Notes: generated by a model not told the origin, from the letters alone. A DNA stretch of 64,000 nt from Jaminaea rosea (GCF_003144245.1 NW_020289982.1:672124-736123), one strand, 5' to 3'; positions 18,952 to 29,982 are shown, counted from the first letter of the stretch. Numbers and translations are program-made.

Positions 18952-21402
18952 ATGATCGACAGCAGCGCAGACGTCGTCGAGGGCTGCGGCGTTGAGATGG
19001 ATGACCTCGTCACAAAGATGTCAAACCATCGCCTCATCGCTTCCCTTCCTCTGCGAACAGGCAGCGACACCAGCAGCGTAGCCCCCTCTTCACCCTCTCC
19101 CTCGCAATCACCGCGCTTCGTCCCCTCTGCTTCTACTTCCTCCTCTTCGTGGTCTACCAGCCCCGATGCATCACAAGCACAGGCGCACGCTGGCGAGACG
19201 GCGACGTCTAGACCAGCATCAGTCAAAGCGTCGACAAAAGAGTACTCGCACCCTCACTCGCACACAAACCTCGTAGCAGCAGCAGCAGCCCTCGTCCTCC
19301 CCTACTGGCCTCGCACCCCTTCAAGCCAAGAGCTCGCCCTCTTCCGTCTAAGCGGTGTAGGACCGCAAGCCATCCTCGATCACCTGGAACGGCAAGGTCA
19401 AACCTGCTCGCGTAATGCAGCAACAACAGCAGCAGCGAGGAGGACCACCACCACCTACTCCAGAGGCGCAAAGGGGACGCGACGTGCTACCAGTCCACGT
19501 GCCACGAACATGTATGCCATGCGAGATAGCGTGGACAATGGAGGCGGAGGCGCGGATGGGGCAGGAGATGACGATTGGCCTACGGCCTCGACGAGCAAGA
19601 AGCGAAAGAACTCCATAGATGGAGAGATGAATCGCGCCAGAGACTTTGAGGCCTACAGCGATGCGGCGAGCGGGTGCGGTGAATCAGAGGCAGGAATGTC
19701 GGGCAGTGTACTCGACGGCGACGAAGACGAAGAGGCGGGTGATGACGAGCAGGTGGAACGACCCGACGTAAGCTCCCGCTCATTTCGAGCTTCAAGGATA
19801 GTAGATGAGATAGCTAGCGGTCATTCCCCTCACCATGCGCACCGACACGGGGGATGCGGCTGCTCCTCCTCCTCCTCTGCCGACGTCCTCTGGCCCTCCT
19901 CCGCACCGCGCTCCTCCTCGATATCACTACTAGAAGAACCCTGGTCAACACGCTGGCGCTCCAGCCTATCTCAGCGGGTGAGGAGTAGGATAGCTTACCA
20001 GCGGGCAGCTGGACCCCCAAGTCCACCTCCGCCGTTGCCCGCCTCAACCTCTACCTCTACTAAAGCAGCCAATGGGGCTAGCACGCCTGCTGCGACGCCC
20101 GGAACGACGACGACGACGACGAATTCGAAACCCAAAGTGAGCAAAGCAGAGAAGCGCGCTTTAGCTCTGAAGGGAAAGGGGGGGACGAATAGCACGCGCA
20201 TGACACTCGCACAGCTTAAAGCCCAACGAAGTGGGATCACTTCCTCCTCCTCCTCCAATACCGTAGCCACGACTACTACAGGTAAACCACCCTCTACAGC
20301 TTCTCCTTCTCCTGCTTCTGTTCGTCGCAAAGCCACCCCACCCACCTCCCCCTTCACTTTCACCTTCCCCACGCCCCTCAGCGGACTCCTCGCTGAGGCG
20401 AGGGAGCGACTAGCCGCCCTACTCACCAGGCCTGTCGCTGATGTGGTCAGAGCGTTGGACCTCCCGCGGCCTTTGTTTGACGAGGAAGGGGAGGGAGACG
20501 GGGAGGGGGAGAGCGATCACGACCTCCATCGTCGCGACCTCGAGGATGAGCAGGGCCGCAAAGCTCAGGGGCAGGGGCAGGCAGAGGGACAGGCAAAGAC
20601 CACGGCAGCAGCAACGGCGCTACGTGAGGCGTACTTCTCCATTCCGGAGGCAAAGGCGCCCATGCTTTATCCTTGGGCGGATAGTGAGAGAAGGGCAAAA
20701 TGGAGCCCGGCTAAGCGGCCCAGCTCAATTGGTACTGCGAGGACAGCGATGACGACACGCACGACGCGAGGGGCGGGGACGGTGGAGGAGTCTTGGCCCG
20801 AATTTGCACAGGGTTGGGCGCTACCGTGGAGAGACGGCTCAGCCCTCCCGACAGCATCGACTAGAGCGCCACTACCAAATTCGTCCCCCCTTCCCGGACC
20901 AGGTCACAGCTCCGGTTCCCACTCCTCCTCCTCCTCAGCAGCTCCAGGGACGACCAACTCTATCTCCCCCAACTCGTCGCCCACGCCCGCTCTGCCAGCC
21001 GTGTCGCAGCCGAAGAGTCCCAAGCTCACCCGCAAGCAAAAAGCGCGTATGAACAATGTCCATCACCCTTTTAATGCTCATCGATGGCTCCCCTCTGCGG
21101 CCCCCGCCCTCTCGCATTCGCATCAAGATACCCTCAACACAACATCCTCCTCCTCCTCCTCATCCTCTTTGCCGGGCAACTTGCAGGGGGCAAAGGCGAG
21201 CCGAGGAGGCTTCATTTCACCGCTCGAGGAGCTGGAGGAAGGATTTTGCGTCTATTGTGACTATGTAGCGCTCTATGGAGAGAGACCGCGATTTTGGCCT
21301 GGAGGGGTTTGTAGGCATTTGTGCGGGGTTGAAGGGTTCGCGGGAAGAGGGAGAAAGGGGGGCAGAGCGAGAGGGAGGAGGAACAAGGTGGAGGGGGGAT
21401 GA
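18952..21402 (+). CDS. Orphan low-complexity protein with C-terminal Cys module
   Basis: Single open frame of 816 residues from ATG 18952. I do not recognise the family. Most of it is Ser/Thr/Pro/Ala-rich with basic patches, an acidic stretch around 260 and Glu/Gln-rich runs around 530-560. The only ordered-looking part is the last 70 residues: EEGFCVYCDYVALYGERP, then WPGGVCRHLCG and a Gly/Arg-rich tail. The CxxC plus CRHLC spacing suggests a small zinc-binding fold and the tail suggests nucleic-acid contact; both are inference. A second, upstream start through a tiny exon at 18898 is possible. Convergent with the gene at 21799-23568. Confidence 0.6.
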   Translation: MIDSSADVVEGCGVEMDDLVTKMSNHRLIASLPLRTGSDTSSVAPSSPSPSQSPRFVPSASTSSSSWSTSPDASQAQAHAGETATSRPASVKASTKEYSHPHSHTNLVAAAAALVLPYWPRTPSSQELALFRLSGVGPQAILDHLERQGQTCSRNAATTAAARRTTTTYSRGAKGTRRATSPRATNMYAMRDSVDNGGGGADGAGDDDWPTASTSKKRKNSIDGEMNRARDFEAYSDAASGCGESEAGMSGSVLDGDEDEEAGDDEQVERPDVSSRSFRASRIVDEIASGHSPHHAHRHGGCGCSSSSSADVLWPSSAPRSSSISLLEEPWSTRWRSSLSQRVRSRIAYQRAAGPPSPPPPLPASTSTSTKAANGASTPAATPGTTTTTTNSKPKVSKAEKRALALKGKGGTNSTRMTLAQLKAQRSGITSSSSSNTVATTTTGKPPSTASPSPASVRRKATPPTSPFTFTFPTPLSGLLAEARERLAALLTRPVADVVRALDLPRPLFDEEGEGDGEGESDHDLHRRDLEDEQGRKAQGQGQAEGQAKTTAAATALREAYFSIPEAKAPMLYPWADSERRAKWSPAKRPSSIGTARTAMTTRTTRGAGTVEESWPEFAQGWALPWRDGSALPTASTRAPLPNSSPLPGPGHSSGSHSSSSSAAPGTTNSISPNSSPTPALPAVSQPKSPKLTRKQKARMNNVHHPFNAHRWLPSAAPALSHSHQDTLNTTSSSSSSSSLPGNLQGAKASRGGFISPLEELEEGFCVYCDYVALYGERPRFWPGGVCRHLCGVEGFAGRGRKGGRARGRRNKVEGG

Positions 21403-21798
21403 TGAGGAGTGGAAGGGGAGGAGCGAGGGGAGAAGCATTAGCATTGACATTACGAGATTCGACATTCGACATTCTCAGCATCAGTATCACGACACGACTA
21501 GCATGATCACCATGAATCATCATCACCATGAATCGTCCTCATCATCATCTTCCTTGCTGCTATGCGTGCTCGACTCAGCGTCGCCCTTCAGGCAAGATGA
21601 CGCGGCAGCCCCTCGACGCTAATTCGTTGCTGCGTTCAGAAGACGTCCAATCTGTGTCCATTTGCACGAGAAGACGCAAAGACGATGGCGAGCAGAGTCA
21701 CTCGAGCCTCTCTCCTCTCCTCCCTCCTTGTCGCACAATCCTTCAATCTCTCCTCGACCGTTCTGCAGGGTATCATTCTCATCCCACGCCCTCCCAGC
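21403..21798. other. Convergent 3' spacer
   Basis: Between two convergent orphans. It contains short CAT/ATC runs near 21511-21545. No gene seen. Confidence 0.5.
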
Positions 21799-23568
21799 CT
21801 ACCACGCCCGCCTAACAGGCCTCTCCCTCCCCTCATTCCGCATCCGTGCACCCGCCTTGGATCGAGGACTACCCATGCCCGTCCCCAAAGCCCCGCTGCC
21901 AAAGACGAAAGGCGAAGCACCCCCCGCTGGAGTGGACGTAGAAGAAGGCGTATCGGCAAAAGGACCCCGAGCGGGGGAGGAGGTCCTATTCCTCCCCTGC
22001 ACAAATGCGTACGGCGCTGCACTGCTCGTGCTCGGTGGGCGACGCCTAGCCGCCGGTGAGCTGGGCGTCGAGGGGCGAGGTGGGGTGCTCGCGCCACTAC
22101 CGCTGCCGCCGAAGCGCAAGTTCGTCTCGCCTACACCGCGCCACGCCGCAGGTGAGGTGCTAGTTGATCCCGGCCCCGCGCCCGTGCCCGCAGCCCTTTG
22201 CGCTCCCACGTACGTAGGGATACGGGAAGGGGTAAGAGGTAGGGCATGGGAGCGCGACGAGGGAAGTGGAGAAGCATTTCCCGTACCCGCACCCGTACCG
22301 ATGGGCAGTGCTGGTGCTGCGTCCTCCCTCATATCCTCATCGCGTAGCTGTGCCTGGCTACTCAGTGCTGCCTGCCCTTGAGCTATTAGGTCTGCCATTT
22401 GGCGCGAGAAGCGCGAATATTGCTCGTCTTCGTCTTCGTCTTCCTCCTCCTGCTCCTCCTGCCCCTCGCGCTGCTGCTGCTTGCTCACCGCCTCTGCCTC
22501 CGTTTCCGCCTCTGCCTGTGCGTCGTGAATACTTCGCAACGACCCAGATCGGGCCGTAGCGCTCTCAAAAGCAGGGCGACGCCTATGTCTCGACGAGGAG
22601 ACGTACACGTTTCTCGAGCGCGGCTTAGACACGAAGGGCGATGTCGTCGCGCCCTCCTGTCGTCGCGAGCTCTTGATCGGTGAAGAGCATGTCGCGCTCG
22701 ACGGAGGCTGTGCCGGCTTGCTCGAAGAGGCAAAGCCACCTGGCAGGACGATGACGTCGTCGTATGCTGGAGGCGGGGCTTGCCCACGCGCAGAACGTAC
22801 GGGTCCCCACTCCCTCTCCAATGCGCGTTCTTCCTCCTCATCCTCCTCCTGCTGCTTCCCCGCACCCGCTCCCGCGTTGGCGCTCCCGCTGTTATCGCTC
22901 TTCCAGCTCGACCAGAGTGAATAAGCAGTCATCCCCGCAGCGGCGCCCAGCATAAGACCATTGAGGGCGCCATCCACAATAGTCCCCGCTAGACCGCGTC
23001 GTCTTTTTCGGGCGGGTGGGGCTGTGGCTTCCTCTGAAGGCTGTGCATGTGCATGCGCATGGCTAGAGACGAGGTGTTGATTGAGGGACGAACGGGCGGA
23101 TGGACGATCCCTTGCTACGCCGAACTGTCCTTGAGCCAAGGAGGGCGAGGAGCTGGAGGTCGCCGTATGAAACGACGCTTGCGAGAGGTGAGAAATGTCC
23201 CCCGTTGAAGAGGTAAAGGACGTTAAGCCCGCACCAACACCTTCTTCTTCCTCTCCTGCGCCGTGGGATGGACGCATCGTCTCCAAACTCGTAAAGCTAT
23301 CACCGCGTTGTGTGCGCTTACGACTTGTCCCAGCTGCAATTCTCGCATATCCATCGTCCATTAGATCTCCTCCACCCCCTGGTGGTGAGATGGATGCAGA
23401 GAGGAGAGGCTGCTGGTATGTGTACGGGTAGGATGATGAGGGAGGTGCACGATAAGGAGGGTGAAGGGGTGCGCCGTGTAATCTCCCTCCCCCTGCTGCG
23501 CCTGCTCCGGGACGACGTCGGATGAAGGCGGAGGACGAGGAGGAAGAGGGACCGGCATGATGGTCCAT
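21799..23568 (-). CDS. Orphan low-complexity protein with one hydrophobic segment
   Basis: Single open frame; the first real ATG is at 23568 (MDHHAGP), giving 589 residues. The frame is open to 23724, but that end begins with TTG. Family not recognised. N-terminal 190 residues are Ser/Gly/Pro-rich. A basic cluster (RKRRRG) precedes a small-residue helix at about 194-219 (VDGALNGLMLGAAAGMTAY) that could be one membrane span or two half-spans. A Gln/Glu-rich coiled stretch lies near 370-390, and the tail has scattered SPR and VFGSG motifs. Position of the basic cluster next to the helix suggests a tail facing the cytoplasm or nucleoplasm, by inference. Confidence 0.6.
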   Translation of the reverse strand: MDHHAGPSSSSSSAFIRRRPGAGAAGGGRLHGAPLHPPYRAPPSSSYPYTYQQPLLSASISPPGGGGDLMDDGYARIAAGTSRKRTQRGDSFTSLETMRPSHGAGEEEEGVGAGLTSFTSSTGDISHLSQASFHTATSSSSPSLAQGQFGVARDRPSARSSLNQHLVSSHAHAHAQPSEEATAPPARKRRRGLAGTIVDGALNGLMLGAAAGMTAYSLWSSWKSDNSGSANAGAGAGKQQEEDEEEERALEREWGPVRSARGQAPPPAYDDVIVLPGGFASSSKPAQPPSSATCSSPIKSSRRQEGATTSPFVSKPRSRNVYVSSSRHRRRPAFESATARSGSLRSIHDAQAEAETEAEAVSKQQQREGQEEQEEEDEDEDEQYSRFSRQMADLIAQGQAALSSQAQLRDEDMREDAAPALPIGTGAGTGNASPLPSSRSHALPLTPSRIPTYVGAQRAAGTGAGPGSTSTSPAAWRGVGETNLRFGGSGSGASTPPRPSTPSSPAARRRPPSTSSAAPYAFVQGRNRTSSPARGPFADTPSSTSTPAGGASPFVFGSGALGTGMGSPRSKAGARMRNEGRERPVRRAW

Positions 23569-23924
23569 CTTTGCTCGACTGGAAGCTGCGCCGGTGGGTC
23601 TGCGGAGTGTTGTAGATGCGAATGCGGGTGCGGGTGCGTGTGCGTGTGCGGCTGTATGTTGGATGGGTCGAGGCAATGAGAGAAGAGAGAACGAGAGAAA
23701 GAGCAACAAGCAACACGGTTTCAAGTCACTCCGCCCGCCCGCGCTTCCGTTCAGCCGGCGGAGAGGAGACGATCTCTCGCTGAGCTCAAGGCAACCAAAA
23801 GGGGCGCGTCACGCGTTTGCCTCGCTCTCAGAGTCACAAGGAGGCGACAGTGTGGCGAGTCATTACGAGAACGAGATACGCTGAGATGGTAGTGATCACA
23901 TTTTCCCGCTCATGCTCACTCTCA
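23569..23924. other. Intergenic spacer
   Basis: Upstream of the orphan at 21799-23568 and downstream of POLD3. It contains a degenerate run of GTGCGG/GTGTGC-type repeats at about 23624-23653. No gene seen. Confidence 0.45.
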
Positions 23925-24582
23925 TCACCCCTTTTTGAAAAAGCTACTCAACTTGCTCTGTCCCGCCCCACCACCACCGCCGGTACCGCTACCACTACCG
24001 CTCTTCTTGGCCGGCGCTGAAGCCTGCTTGGGAGGGGAGGGCTCTTTGCCCTTGGGCTTAGCGGGCGCGGGGACAGCTTTCGTCTTCGTCTTCTCCTCCT
24101 TAGGTGTGGAGTTACCCTCATCCTTTGCATCCTTCGCATCCTTGCTCGCCGCCGCCTCCTTCTTCTTCGTCGTCTTGACAGCCTTGGCCGGCCTCGTCCC
24201 CTCCTCGGAGTCGGTCCAATCAGAGTAGGACTCATAGTCGGATACTTCCCTTGTGTAGCGATAGCCTTTGGCATCTTTGCCGCTCTCCTTGCGTACGATG
24301 CGTCGCTTACGACGGACTTTCCTGCGCTCCCCTTTCTTCTCGTTGCCCTTCATCATCGAAGTGGACGTCGACGTCGACGCTTCCCCCTCTTCGTCCTCCT
24401 TGGCCTCAACGTCCGGTACGGCCTGGCCCGGCTCCTCGTCCGCATCGCTATCCACCTCCATCATCTCGCGCAACTTGCGTTTGTTCTCCTCTCGCTCCGC
24501 CGCGCTCGATTTGGCCTGCTTGGAAGAAGGGGCAGCATCCGCTCGTTTGACCCTACTCGCTCCTCGCGGGGCTTCGTCCGCT

Positions 24583-24618
<36 letters not shown>

Positions 24619-25594
24619 GCGTAGCCTACTTGTGCGATTGGAGCGTCCGAATCCGCGTCCCCGTCGGAGTCTTCGGCAGGAGGAGGAGAGGGAGGGGTAG
24701 GCGATTTGGCTTTGACCTCCTTTGACTTGGGGGGCTTGGCCTTGCTCCAGTCCAGACCCGCTTTCGTGGATTCCTTCTTGCTGGGCGCTGCTGGTGCTGC
24801 TGTCGTTGCCGCAGCTTTTGAGGTAGAGCCTGAGCCCGAGGCCGAGCCAGCAGGAGCCGAGGCCGTGCGCTGTTGCTTCTCGGCGGCCGCAGCCTGAGCC
24901 TGCGCGGCAGCCGCGGCTTGAGCGGCAGCCTTGACGGCTCTTGGGTCCCCTTCTGCCACGCGCGGGTTGTAGAGTACCCCGAAGTCCTTGCCTCGATCGG
25001 CCTGCTCCCACGCTGTGCGGTATGCCATGTCACTGTTCAGGGTGAGGGGGACGGTGGAGAGGAGGCTGATTTCGGTTGTGGTGAGGGATTTGGATGAGGA
25101 CGAGGAGGATGCGAGGGAGGGGAAAAGGGCGTATATGTGGGAGGAGGGGGCGCTGAGGCGAGACAAAAGACCTGATAGCGTCGGTTTGGGTTGAAAACAC
25201 TGAGGTGAGCCGAGAGGCGCTGCAATGACGCCCAAGTAGGGGCGAGTCGCGCGCGCGCTCACCTTGCAACTTGTCTTCTCCCACGATGAGCACCTGCTCC
25301 ATCCCCGCCTCCTCATCGTATCCCTGCACGACGTGGGTGACCTTGACATTCGTCTGGTTGCCCTTGGCGAATGACTCCAGAGCCCTAGCGCGGAGAGGAG
25401 GGAGGGAATAGCTTGGATGAGCCCCTCGCCCTCGCCCTCGCCCTCGCCATGCGCTCCTCCTCGCCTGACTCCACTCACCTTTTCGCCTCGCTGACATGGA
25501 TTCCCTTGTGCCTCGACAAGAGACGATATGAGATGAATCGCTTGTCGTGTACGACCCACGACTTGAGGAATGAGTCGAGGTCTGACGACGTCAT
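23925..25594 (-). CDS. POLD3: DNA polymerase delta subunit 3 (Cdc27/POLD3)
   Basis: Accessory subunit that ties Pol delta to PCNA. Three exons, 25479..25594, 25263..25384 and 23925..25219, give 510 residues with consistent phases. The N-terminal domain reads FLKSWVVHDKRFISYRLLSR then GIHVSEAK, followed by VKVTHVVQGYDE and SSHIYALFPS, as in POLD3. The exon-3 acceptor is the CAG at 25222-25220; a nearby CAG would put the frame out. The C-terminal two thirds are charged and disordered, with a run of aspartates at about 295-305 encoded by a (TCG)n tract and many Lys/Glu repeats. The last ten residues hold the PCNA-binding PIP box QSKLSSFFKK. Length is close to yeast and animal forms (about 370-470), with extra linker. 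Confidence 0.9.
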
Positions 25595-26112
25595 TGCGCC
25601 CGTATGACTGTGATGGGCGGAGAGAGAGGAAGAGAGTGTTGGCGGGGCGACGCACCTGTTGGACGGAGAGAAAGACGGGGGAGAGAGGCGCGCCAATTCC
25701 CACGACGCGTGACGGAAACAGAGAATGTGGCTCGTCGGATCGGAACCTTACACTCACACTCACCCTGGCCGATACACTCGCAGGCCAAAGTCGGCGATGG
25801 TGGTCGGATATCAATGGATTCAACCCTGCTTGGCAACTAGTGCTCTGCTACGTCCCTCCCCTTGATCCGGTGCTGGTGATGAGAGAGCACGCTGAGTAAG
25901 ACTCTCTTCTCGCCCCCATCGGAGCATCTCTTGGCTGACACTCACCCGGGCGGCTCCCTTTCACGCCACGGCCTCCACGGCGGACTGAGCGCTCAATCCG
26001 CCGAGTGCATTGAAATGCGCCTCATTGGCACCTCGGATCGCGCTGCGTCTCTGCGTTCGTAAGCCAACTTCGTCTTCTTCTCCTTCTTCCCTCTCTCCTC
26101 ACCACCATCGTC
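25595..26112. promoter_or_regulatory. Divergent intergenic region
   Basis: About 500 bases between POLD3 (minus) and the membrane protein at 26113 (plus). It presumably holds both promoters. No distinct gene or repeat seen. Confidence 0.4.
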
Positions 26113-27132
26113 ATGTCCCGTCCGCCATCAACCGCCCTCCTATCGGGCATCGCCCTCGCAGGAGGCGTCGTCACATTGTACACAGCTCTCCTCGCCTCGT
26201 CGGACACATCTCTACGTTCCCTCTCCTCATCGTGCCTGTCTTCACTAATCCGCCCCGACTCGAACAGCACAATCGGGTACACCTTCCACCCCCTCGATAC
26301 ACAATTCTGCATCGCCATGCCCTTCTTCAGACGCACCATGCAAGACCCAACAGCAAAGGGACTCTACGCCTTGACGCTGAGTGTCCTCCTCCCTTACTCT
26401 TTGCGCATCTCTTACCTCAGCCTGGGAACAGACCTGTACAGCATCGGGACGAGCGCCCTTTCTCTCCTCGCCCTCATGACGAGCGGTATAGCCCTAGGGT
26501 TGGGTCCGATGGCCTGCCTCTACACGTCTACCGCCCTACTCCCCGCCTGTGCCTCACGCGGGCCGCGCGGCGTAAAACCACTAATGATAACCCCACACGG
26601 TCTCCTCCTCACACATCTCCTCCTCACCTTGCTCGGCACTATCATCCTCCTCACCCCACCCACCTCAACAATATGGGATCGAGCTACCACTCTTCTCCAA
26701 TATCTGCCCCTACTATACCTCCCCGTCTTGGGAGGGAGGGCAGCAGCCACCCCGTGGGTCAGCAAGGCCTACGATGAGGGAAAAGCAACAAAGGATCAGC
26801 CTATCCCCGCCCAAGCCTCGGCACTTGGGTTGAAGAGTAGGCTGCCGTGGATCGCAAATGCCATCGCGGGCGTAGCGGCGCTGTGTCATGCCATGGGGGT
26901 GGGGACGCTGCTGCGCGCGGTGAGTGTGGGAGGGGGCAAAGGAGAGGCGGCGGCGGCCATACGCTGGTTCTGGGGGAGCGATTATGCCGGGACGGTGTTG
27001 GCGCTGGGGCTATTGATGGTCGTGGAGAAGGGCAGAGTGGGTACCGTGAGTTCGGAGGGGGGAAAGGGGTGGTTAAGCATGCTCGGATACGCAGTCGTTT
27101 TGGGACCGGGGGCGGCGGCTTTGCTGGTCTAG
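26113..27132 (+). CDS. Orphan polytopic membrane protein
   Basis: Single-exon protein of 339 residues starting at ATG 26113. Hydrophobicity suggests about seven membrane segments, for example around residues 9-28, 85-100, 111-135, 155-178, 200-212, 245-265 and 290-305, with short loops and no large soluble domain. Loops contain FHPLDTQFC early and a GPMACLY turn. I do not recognise the family; there are no transporter, channel or catalytic signatures that I can name. Seven-span terpene-cyclase-like proteins have a similar size, but I see no diagnostic motif. Confidence 0.65.
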   Translation: MSRPPSTALLSGIALAGGVVTLYTALLASSDTSLRSLSSSCLSSLIRPDSNSTIGYTFHPLDTQFCIAMPFFRRTMQDPTAKGLYALTLSVLLPYSLRISYLSLGTDLYSIGTSALSLLALMTSGIALGLGPMACLYTSTALLPACASRGPRGVKPLMITPHGLLLTHLLLTLLGTIILLTPPTSTIWDRATTLLQYLPLLYLPVLGGRAAATPWVSKAYDEGKATKDQPIPAQASALGLKSRLPWIANAIAGVAALCHAMGVGTLLRAVSVGGGKGEAAAAIRWFWGSDYAGTVLALGLLMVVEKGRVGTVSSEGGKGWLSMLGYAVVLGPGAAALLV

Positions 27133-27316
27133 CGGGGTGCCGTGCCGTAGCGCTGTAGAGAGAGTAGGCAGGCAGGCAGGCAGGCAGGAGGGCCATCGTA
27201 GCATGCAAGCAAGCGCAGTACTTCACGCACGTCGCATTCAATAGACGAAGCTAGAATAGATCGACAATCTTTAATCGCAGCAAGATTCCTCGCCCCCACC
27301 TTCCCCTTCACGCCTT
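27133..27316. repeat. GGCA microsatellite and 3' spacer
   Basis: A (GGCA)n tract of about six units lies at roughly 27168-27188 just after the membrane protein. The remainder is spacer before the convergent secreted-protein gene. Confidence 0.7.
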
Positions 27317-27747
27317 CTACGAACAAAAAGCAACCCAATCATCTGTATCGCTCACACTATAACAAGTCTTCCCATCATCCACCTGCGTACAATCAGAACA
27401 AGCCTCACTAGCACAGATGTTTCCCCCAGCTTTGGCTGCCACGAATCCCACGCATTTCTGCCCATCACCGGGTCGAACAATGAGCATCTCGGAAGCTTTG
27501 GTGGCACGGAGGTCCGTGGAGGTTGATGTGCATTTGGCGTCGCTGTAGCCTGCGAAGGCGCGAGCGGGGGGAAAGGAGGTTTAAGGAGGGGGCGGAGTGA
27601 TGGGAGAGAGAAGGGGGGAGAAAGGGCAAAAGACTTACAATGACCGAGAAGTAGGGCTCCGTGAGGGTCACTCTTCTCTGCCTTGCCCACCGTGGCGACG
27701 ATGAGGAAGAAGAAGGCAGTCAGGAAGGCGAACTTGGTGGCGAGCAT
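27317..27747 (-). CDS. Small secreted cysteine-rich protein
   Basis: Two exons, 27639..27747 and 27317..27549, joined over an 89-nt intron (GTAAGT donor, CGCAG acceptor), give 113 residues. The unspliced frame would run to about 27352 but lacks most cysteines; splicing restores CYSDAKC and ends WVAFCS. A signal peptide (MLATKFAFLTAFFFLIVATVG) precedes a mature domain of about 90 residues with eight cysteines, an even number consistent with four disulfides. No known domain recognised. Size, secretion and cysteine content fit a candidate effector or an antimicrobial-type peptide; function is inference only. Confidence 0.7.
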
Positions 27748-28108
27748 GGTGAGGTCTAGCGTGGTTTAGGTGAGAGGGGAGCGAGCTCTCGCAGCGGGCT
27801 TCTTATACGCGTCTCTGCGGGGGGGACTGTTACGGGCGAGGGCGGGATAGAATGGCTCTTTACGCGGCGTGAAAGTGGGCGATCGAGCGGCAGTATGGTG
27901 CGCCATGAGAGGTTGTTCATTGGCGGCGGCGATGTCGTCGCTGTCGTCGTCGTGTCGACACTGCACTTCACATTGGCGCACGGCAGTACGGCGCATGGCG
28001 GGCCGTCCCGTCACGGCAACGATGACGTTGTACGGTCCGATACAATCGCATTGCTTGCGGCTCTTCGTGCCCGTGCCCGTGTCCATCCCCGCCCGACGTC
28101 GCCCCGGT
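27748..28108. promoter_or_regulatory. Upstream region of the small secreted protein gene
   Basis: About 360 bases between two minus-strand genes, with the promoter of the secreted protein. Overlapping open frames on both strands have no family features. No repeat of note. Confidence 0.4.
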
Positions 28109-29706
28109 CTAACACGAAAAGACGAGCGCGACCCCCTCATCCCCAGCCCCAACGACGGTCCATCCTCCCTTCCCATTTGGCCTAACATCCGCATCCAGCA
28201 CCCCGTCCACGAACCCTTCATGTTTCGCCACAGTCGCCCCACTCCTCGCATCCCAAGTGCGTAATGTACCCCCCGAGCTAGCCGTAGTGAAAAGGGGGCC
28301 GGACCCATGCACGACTAGCGTGGTAAGTGCGCCCGCTTCGTTCGAGTCTGGAGAGTCTACGTGCAGACAAGTCTGGCGAACGCGTTGGGTTTGGAGGTCC
28401 CATACGATTGCGCGCCCGTCTGTCCCTGCTGTGATGAGGTGAGAGGCAGAAGAAGGGTCTCCGAGGAGGGAGACGAATGCCAGCCCTTCTATTGATTCGC
28501 CGGGTGTGTGCCTGTGCGTGCCGCGAGGTGAGACGACGTCGAATCAGGGTCAGCGAAAAGAATGAGCATGTCCGCGGTAGTCGTGAGCACAGGCGCCGCG
28601 CCCACTCACCCCTCGAGCGCAGCAACAACTGCCATGCCTCTGCCTTGCTCGACGCCAGTCAGAGACACGAGGCGCGACTGACCGGTGACAGACCCTACGG
28701 CAGCGAGGCGATTATCCGGCGAGCAAGCCAGCGAGATGAATCCACCCTCGATCCCGCCAAACCTTGCGTCCCCCTTGCCCAGCTTGGCAAGCGGCGTTGC
28801 CTGCCTCGGATCGTAGATGAGCAGACTCCCGTCCGTACTCGTGGTAAGCAACCTCTTCCCGTCCGGCGTGAATCGACCAGCCGTAACACCCTCCTCGTGG
28901 CCTGTAAAGACGTTCATCAGCGTGGCCGCGGGGAGGGACCACATCCATACAGTGGAGTCGGCGTATCCTGCAGCGAGGACGGGGCCTTTCGGGTGGAAGA
29001 GGAGGAATTGAACCTCATCGCCGCCTTCGAGGGTGGTGAGGTGCGCGAATGTGGAAGGGGAGGAGCAGGAGAAGACGTGGATCAAACCGTCCATTCCGCC
29101 TGTGGCGAGGAGTGAGCCATCTGAGCTCCACGAGACCATGGTGACCGAGTCCTGAGCGGAGCGCGGCGTGGGCGCAGCGGGGGCGTAAGAATGTTAGCGT
29201 CCCTGTGCCTCTGCCCGCCGCCGCGACGCCGCGCTACGCACCTTGTGACTAGGCTCCAATTGCTGTACCACCTCACACTCCCCATTCTCGGCCACACGCC
29301 ACACAAAAGCGCGATCGTCTGATCCACCCGAAACGGCCAGTGGAGTAGACGGGTAGTTTGGGTGCAGCGAGATGGTGAAGATTGATTCGCCCTGCGCGCG
29401 CGCATGCGCATGATCCCGAAGGTGAACGGTCGGTCAGCCTCTGTCCGGCTCTCACGACCCTGATCTATCTCTCTCTCGTGCGCGCACCTTGGATCCGTAG
29501 AAGGCAGAAATGCTCGAATCGTGCAGCACGACCTTGTCGTCATCGTCTCCATCCTCGCCCTCGGACATGGGCTCGTCCCCTTGTCCTTCCCCATCTTCGT
29601 CGCCATCATTGTGGATCTCCTCTACATCGTCCTCTGTCAGTTGAGGCAGGTCATCCTGCTCGTGCTCTTCGCCTTGCTGGTGGGGAGTCTGATGCGTGGC
29701 GTCCAT
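28109..29706 (-). CDS. SQT1: WD40 ribosome-assembly chaperone Sqt1/AAMP
   Basis: Beta-propeller that in yeast holds ribosomal protein uL16 (Rpl10) co-translationally; animals call it AAMP. Four exons, 29488..29706, 29242..29391, 28610..29151 and 28109..28511, give 437 residues with consistent phases. The N-terminus is very acidic (DDVEEIHNDGDEDGEG) as in Sqt1. WD repeats follow, with WRVAENG, ATGGMDGLIHVF, GYADSTVWMW, STDGSLLIYDPR, AGTDGRAIVWDLQ and TLRTWDARSG. It ends VALVFSC. The acidic arm plus WD repeat number distinguishes it from other propellers. Confidence 0.87.
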
Positions 29707-29982
29707 TGTGCTGAGAGAGAGATGAGAGTGAGCGTGGAGTGGAGTGGAGCGGACGCAAGAACGCTCAGCTCAACGCCGAGAGGGCGCGAATCTCAATCAA
29801 AATTGTCGACTTGAGGGACAAAGCGCATCGCGGAACCAGACACGAGGCACGAGCGAGGCACAGAAACGAGGCGGCGCGACTCAGGGCGGGGGCCAACTGA
29901 GTCGAGAGCGCAAAAGCGCAAAGTGGCCGTGCGCTTCTTCGTCTTGTCTTCTTCTCTCCACACCAAAGCATCGCAGCACAGC

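Noticed and set aside
23569-23724. N-terminal extension of the 589-residue orphan
   Set aside because: It would start from TTG; the first ATG is at 23568.
25201-25210. CAG acceptor close to POLD3 exon 3
   Set aside because: It puts exon 3 out of frame; the CAG at 25222-25220 restores FQPKPTLSGLL and the rest of the protein.
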